Shown: positions 17,318-20,864 of the stretch, in pieces
Position numbering within the stretch: the stretch's first letter is position 1
How the letters are laid out: the number at the start of each line of letters is the position of its first letter
Origin: an uncultured Pseudomonadota bacterium
GTDB taxonomy: Bacteria > Pseudomonadota > Gammaproteobacteria > Burkholderiales > SG8-41
DNA length: 20,864 nucleotides
Assembly: GCA_946885605.1 (NCBI GenBank)
Contig: CAMPGR010000059.1
Location: forward strand, 1-20,864
Direction: 5' to 3'
Notes under the pieces: model-generated
What the model was told of the DNA's origin: nothing
Databases searched by the model: none
What the model saw: the letters and a program-made list of their open reading frames with translations, nothing else
Made by a program: the position numbers and the translations under genes

Positions 17318-19429
17318 TCACTGCAGGACGAGCAGCCAGTCTACCGCCACCGCACCCTGGGGCCCGGCGAACACCGGATTGAGGTCCAGTTCGCGAAGCC
17401 GTGAACCGCACGCTGCGCCGAACACGGACACTGCGCTGATGAAGCGGCACAATGCCGCGCGGTCGACCGCGGGCTGGCCCCTGACGCCATCGAGGATCGC
17501 CTGGCCCCGCAGTTCGCGAAGCATCCCTTCAGCTTGAGCGACAGTGACGGGCGCCGCACGGAACGCGACGTCTTTCAGGACTTCTATATGGATGCCTCCA
17601 AGCCCGGCCATGACCACCGGTCCAAAGACGGGATCCTGCTTGAGCCCGACAACGAGCTCCACACATCCCGTTGCCATTGGCTGCACGATGACGCCACCGA
17701 TGTGCGCGTTCGGACGATGGCGACGCACAGCCGCCACGATCTCGGTGAAAGCGGATCGCACAGCTGCTGCATCGGCGAGCCCAAGCTTCACGCCTTCCAC
17801 CTCTGTTTTGTGCATCACGTCCGGCGACTCGATCTTCACCGCCACGGGGTAGCCGAGCGCGTCAGCCGCAGCAATGGCTTCCTCCGCTGTGCGAGCAAAA
17901 CGCGCGGCAGCGGTCGCGATGCTGTACTCGCTCAGCCACTCCGCCGCCCTCACCGTAGGCACGAGCCCCGTGCCGGCGCCGTCACAGGCGACGACGTTCC
18001 GATGACCGGCGTCCAAGCGGCCTCGCGACCCGCGGTCCGCGATCCACGCGCGACGCGTTTCCGCATAAGCGGCCAGTGCGGCGACGGCATCCACGGCCGG
18101 CTCTGCGCCGCGAAACATTGCAATACCCCTCTCGCGCAGCGCCTGCACCGCCCGGTCCGGCGCTGCGACCCAGCTGATGACGAAAGGCTTTTCGGCTTCG
18201 GCCCTGAGCTGCTCGAATATGTCGACGAGGGTATCGACATGGCTGTCCATGAGCTGCAGCCAGACGATGGCGATATCGACCTGCGAATCGGTAAGCACGA
18301 TGCGAAGCGCCCGCTCGAGCAGGTGTGGCTGCGCAACGAATTGGCCCGTGACGTCGACCGGGTTCCCGGTCGCGCCAAACGACGGAATCACCTCGTGCAA
18401 AGCCTGCTGCGTCGCTTCATCCAACAGCGGGACCGAAAGCCCTAATTCCTCGGCGCGATCCGCAATCAGGACGCCCGCGCCACCGGATTGCGTGACGATG
18501 GCGAGCCGCCTGCCCTGCGGCAGTGCGCAGCTGGCAAAAGCCTCCACGAAGTCGAGCATGTGCTCCTCATTGCGTGCCCGCACGACCCCCAGCCCGCGCG
18601 TTACGCCCTGGAACACTTCGTCGGCTCCAGCGAGCGAACCGGTATGCGACACCGCCGCGCGCGCGCCGGCGCCTGTTCTTCCTACCTTCGTGACGACCAG
18701 CGGCTTCCCCTGCTCGAGCGCCTCACCGGCGAGGGCGATGAGGCCGCGCCCATCTTTGAGCCCTTCGATGTAACCCGCGCCTACCGTGATCCTTCCGTCC
18801 TCGAGCACGGCGCGCATGATGGCGACAAAGTCGGCATCGCCTTCATTGCCGGTGTTGACGAAGTAGCCCAGTCCCATGCCGCGACGCCGCGCGAGCGCGG
18901 CGATGGCCGTACCGAATGCGCCGGACTGAGTCACAAAGCCCACCGGGCCGGGTGGCGTATCGCCCTCGGCGAACTGCCCGAAGGTCGCCATGACACGATC
19001 GAAAGCGTTGATCAGCCCGAGGCAGTTCGGGCCGCAGAGGCGTATCCCTGTCGATTTCGCGACCGCGATCACTTCCTGCTCCAGCGCCCGGCCCGCTTCT
19101 CCGGTCTCAGCGAATCCGGAAGAGAACACGATCGCGGTTTTCGTGCCGATGCGCCCGAGGTCCTTGAGTGCCTGTGTCACGAGGCGGGCGGGCACGGCCA
19201 CGACTGCAAGGTCCACCGCGCCGGGAATCGATTGCGCCGTCGGATAGCACTTGAGGGACCCGATTGCTGCATATTTCGGGTTGACCGGATAGATCGCCCC
19301 TGGGTAGCCCTTCGCGAGCAGATACTTGAGCGTTCGTCCGTTCACTTTCGTGAAATCGTCCGATGCGCCGATGATCGCGATGGACCGCGGATTGAGCAGG
19401 AATGAAAGCTCGTTCACGTGTGGGAACAA
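17318..19429 (-). CDS. Acyl-CoA synthetase (ADP/NDP-forming), fused alpha-beta type
   Basis: This 703-residue protein joins an acyl-CoA + ADP + Pi to acid + CoA + ATP reaction, usable in either direction. Domains in order are CoA-binding (1 to about 135; IAIIGAS and YPVNPKY), succinyl-CoA-ligase-like (about 150-300; VTQSGAFGTAIAALA), a linker, and an ATP-grasp_5 domain (about 480-703; YPVAVKIESPDVMHKTEVEGV). H262 in AVSHTGSLAG is the expected phosphohistidine. Length and order match fused bacterial ACD enzymes without an acetyltransferase domain. The apparent start is TTG 19429, with GTG 19417 as a close alternative; neither has a strong ribosome binding site. The acyl substrate is not readable. 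Acetate, propionate or an aryl/dicarboxylic acid are all possible given the neighbours. Confidence 0.92.
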   Translation of the reverse strand: MFPHVNELSFLLNPRSIAIIGASDDFTKVNGRTLKYLLAKGYPGAIYPVNPKYAAIGSLKCYPTAQSIPGAVDLAVVAVPARLVTQALKDLGRIGTKTAIVFSSGFAETGEAGRALEQEVIAVAKSTGIRLCGPNCLGLINAFDRVMATFGQFAEGDTPPGPVGFVTQSGAFGTAIAALARRRGMGLGYFVNTGNEGDADFVAIMRAVLEDGRITVGAGYIEGLKDGRGLIALAGEALEQGKPLVVTKVGRTGAGARAAVSHTGSLAGADEVFQGVTRGLGVVRARNEEHMLDFVEAFASCALPQGRRLAIVTQSGGAGVLIADRAEELGLSVPLLDEATQQALHEVIPSFGATGNPVDVTGQFVAQPHLLERALRIVLTDSQVDIAIVWLQLMDSHVDTLVDIFEQLRAEAEKPFVISWVAAPDRAVQALRERGIAMFRGAEPAVDAVAALAAYAETRRAWIADRGSRGRLDAGHRNVVACDGAGTGLVPTVRAAEWLSEYSIATAAARFARTAEEAIAAADALGYPVAVKIESPDVMHKTEVEGVKLGLADAAAVRSAFTEIVAAVRRHRPNAHIGGVIVQPMATGCVELVVGLKQDPVFGPVVMAGLGGIHIEVLKDVAFRAAPVTVAQAEGMLRELRGQAILDGVRGQPAVDRAALCRFISAVSVFGAACGSRLRELDLNPVFAGPQGAVAVDWLLVLQ

Positions 19430-19443
19430 CTGCCGCGAGGTGA

Positions 19444-19467
19444 GGTGTAACGAGCGGTAATTACACC
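19444..19467. promoter_or_regulatory. Dyad-symmetric operator-like site upstream of the acyl-CoA synthetase gene
   Basis: GGTGTAA (19444-19450) and TTACACC (19461-19467) form a perfect 7-bp inverted repeat with a 10-nt spacer, 15-38 nt upstream of the synthetase start. The inner bases include the palindrome GTAATTAC (19457-19464). The size and position suit a dimeric repressor of the TetR, GntR or MarR type. The regulator is not in the window. The site could also act as a hairpin. Confidence 0.4.
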
Positions 19468-19478
19468 ATAAAGCCGCA

Positions 19479-19493
19479 CGCGGCGTTGCCGCG
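19479..19493 (-). terminator. Small GC hairpin downstream of the cyclase gene
   Basis: CGCGGC (19479-19484) and GCCGCG (19488-19493) flank the loop GTT, 37 nt past the cyclase stop on the minus strand. On that strand it is followed by TGCGGCTTTATGG, a short T-containing tail. It is a plausible weak terminator separating the cyclase from the synthetase cluster. Confidence 0.35.
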
Positions 19494-19529
19494 CGAGGGT
19501 ATCGACGCGAGCGCAGCGCCAGCGATGCG

Positions 19530-20864
19530 CTATAGCGCGACTTCGACGACTTCCGTCACCGGCAATGTGGCAATGTCGCGCAGCTTGTCGTTCCGCGCGC
19601 TCTCGAGGCTCACCAACGCCGATACCGTGGCGTAACTCGAGGATACGAACACTTCCCGCCCTTCCGGCGCGCTTCGCGTCACCCCGAAGCGCACTTTCAA
19701 CCGCTCTTCCGTGGAGAGCTTGCCCATGAAGCTCTTGGTGGCCCAGATCGCGCCGTAGCGCGCGAAGTCGCTGATGCGCGAAGCCTGGTTGATGCTGTCG
19801 CCCAGCACGATGAATTCAACGCTGGTTGCGGACTGGAAGGTGCCGAGCCATTCCTGCCCCTCGGTCAGTCCGATATTGAGGTAAAGCTCGTTCAGCCAGT
19901 TCTTGCGGATCTGCCAGGCCTTGCTGATCTTCTGCATCTCCGTGCGGATTTCACGGGCGCAGCGCAAGGCGTTGAAGATGTAGTTCGAGTCCGGTTGCGG
20001 GAAGAAGTAATAGAGCAGGCCGTCGCCCGCGTGCTTGCCGTGCGTTCCGAAGTACTTGCGAAAGATCGGCGACATCGTGCTGCAGATCTCGTTGACGAGC
20101 TCGAAGTACTCTTCCGGTGGAAGCTCGGAGCAGATTTTCACCGAGTTCTGGAGGTCCGCGACGAGCACCGCAAGATCCGTGAGCACGGGCAGCCGCTTGC
20201 GCAGGAGCGACCGGATGACCTCATCGCGCCGCGCGAGGAAGTGGAGCAAGCCTTCGCTTTCCACGCCCTCCGGCATGAGTATGAGAAGGATTCCTTCCCG
20301 GAAGTACGCCGCGTACATCCGGTGCGCGGCCACCTCGCCCGCCGCATTCTCGAGGTGCAGCGGCGCATCGAGGATAGGACGCGTTTCCTGCGGCTCGATC
20401 TCGGCGTACATGCGATCGAGCAGCGTCAGGCGATCCGGCGGCACCCCGTGGCAAAGGCCCATGAGCGCGCTCTTGGACACGCGCTCCTTGGCGAGCGACA
20501 GATGAAAGCGCAGCAGCGCCGAACGATTCCGCTCGGGTTGCGGCTGCGTGAGCAGGAGCCGGAAAAGGTTGCGCCCGTCGCTGGTCGCCGGAAGCTGCGT
20601 TTCGGAACCGAGGATGAGGCTTTGCGAGGCGCGGTTGAACCAGATCACCTCGAAGTTGTAATTCACCATGAACGCCGGGTGCGCAATGCCGTCCACCGTG
20701 AGCCGCGGCAACTCAGGCATCGCGGCAAGGGGTGGTCGCGCCGGCATCGCATCCCTGACCGGCGCCGCAGCCTCCGAACGCACTCCCTCAGCTGCAAAGC
20801 GTGTGACGATTTCTGCCATGGTATAGCCCTCTCTCTTGAGGCGTTGTATTTCGGTGATGCGCTC
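19530..20864 (-). CDS. Class III adenylate/guanylate cyclase with PAS-like sensor and probable N-terminal helix-turn-helix; 5' truncated by window
   Basis: Numbered from the in-window ATG at 20819, residues about 40-185 form a PAS-like sensor region (GIAHPAFMVNYNFEVIWFN). The class III cyclase domain (about 215-390) makes cAMP or cGMP. Metal aspartates are D222 (VADLQNS) and D266 (GKHAGDGLL). K262 is the base-selecting Lys of adenylate cyclases, with E335 at the partner position. N344 and R348 (INQASRI) stabilise the transition state. The frame stays open from the ATG to the right edge, adding 15 codons. These read RITEIQRLKREGYTMAEI across the ATG, which looks like a MerR-type helix-turn-helix. 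The gene therefore probably starts outside the window. The alternative is ATG 20819, which does have GAGAGGG 8 nt upstream. The stop codon lies inside the palindrome GCGCTATAGCGC (19527-19538). Confidence 0.85.
   Translation of the reverse strand, partial: ERITEIQRLKREGYTMAEIVTRFAAEGVRSEAAAPVRDAMPARPPLAAMPELPRLTVDGIAHPAFMVNYNFEVIWFNRASQSLILGSETQLPATSDGRNLFRLLLTQPQPERNRSALLRFHLSLAKERVSKSALMGLCHGVPPDRLTLLDRMYAEIEPQETRPILDAPLHLENAAGEVAAHRMYAAYFREGILLILMPEGVESEGLLHFLARRDEVIRSLLRKRLPVLTDLAVLVADLQNSVKICSELPPEEYFELVNEICSTMSPIFRKYFGTHGKHAGDGLLYYFFPQPDSNYIFNALRCAREIRTEMQKISKAWQIRKNWLNELYLNIGLTEGQEWLGTFQSATSVEFIVLGDSINQASRISDFARYGAIWATKSFMGKLSTEERLKVRFGVTRSAPEGREVFVSSSYATVSALVSLESARNDKLRDIATLPVTEVVEVAL

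Overview
The window is about 20.9 kb of GC-rich DNA with densely packed genes and short intergenic gaps. The gene families (GTP-dependent PEP carboxykinase, DUF502 membrane protein, nu-class GST, an acyl-CoA degradation cluster) suggest a proteobacterium, most likely a betaproteobacterium of the Burkholderiales type. That assignment is inferred from gene content and was not tested against a database. I saw no rRNA, tRNA, CRISPR array, insertion sequence or phage gene.

Region 1 (1-4824, + strand) is a tight five-gene run: an M24 peptidase-fold protein cut by the left edge, a short PEP-synthase-like phosphotransferase, an AhpD/carboxymuconolactone-decarboxylase (CMD) family protein, and two D-2-hydroxyacid dehydrogenases. 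The third gene is the most notable thing here. Its reading frame is interrupted by one TGA (2405-2407) exactly where the second Cys of the redox motif CxxC belongs, and the family homology continues in the same frame. A six-base-pair hairpin with the loop GGTC begins 15 nt after the TGA. It resembles a bacterial SECIS element, so the gene probably encodes a selenoprotein (C-x-x-U). The run ends at a strong 12-bp hairpin that probably terminates from both sides.

Region 2 (4881-7596, - strand) holds pckG (PEP carboxykinase, GTP) and a YfcG/YghU-like glutathione transferase. Region 3 (7701-11185) has a + strand MFS transporter, a - strand membrane-bound diguanylate cyclase and a + strand DUF502 membrane protein. 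The last two diverge from a roughly 300-bp spacer.

Region 4 (11178-19429, - strand) is a catabolic cluster read right to left: ADP-forming acyl-CoA synthetase, threonine ammonia-lyase with ACT domain, crotonase-fold protein, 3-hydroxyacyl-CoA dehydrogenase, thiolase and a glutaryl-CoA-dehydrogenase-like enzyme. On paper the last four convert glutaryl-CoA (or a similar dicarboxylic acyl-CoA) to acetyl-CoA. Two enzymes carry unusual active-site residues: the dehydrogenase has Leu where decarboxylating enzymes have Tyr, and the crotonase lacks both hydratase glutamates. Together they raise the possibility of a split dehydrogenation and decarboxylation route.

Region 5 (19530 to the right edge, - strand) is a class III nucleotide cyclase with a PAS-like sensor region. 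Its frame stays open to the edge and reads like a MerR-type helix-turn-helix, so the gene is probably truncated by the window.
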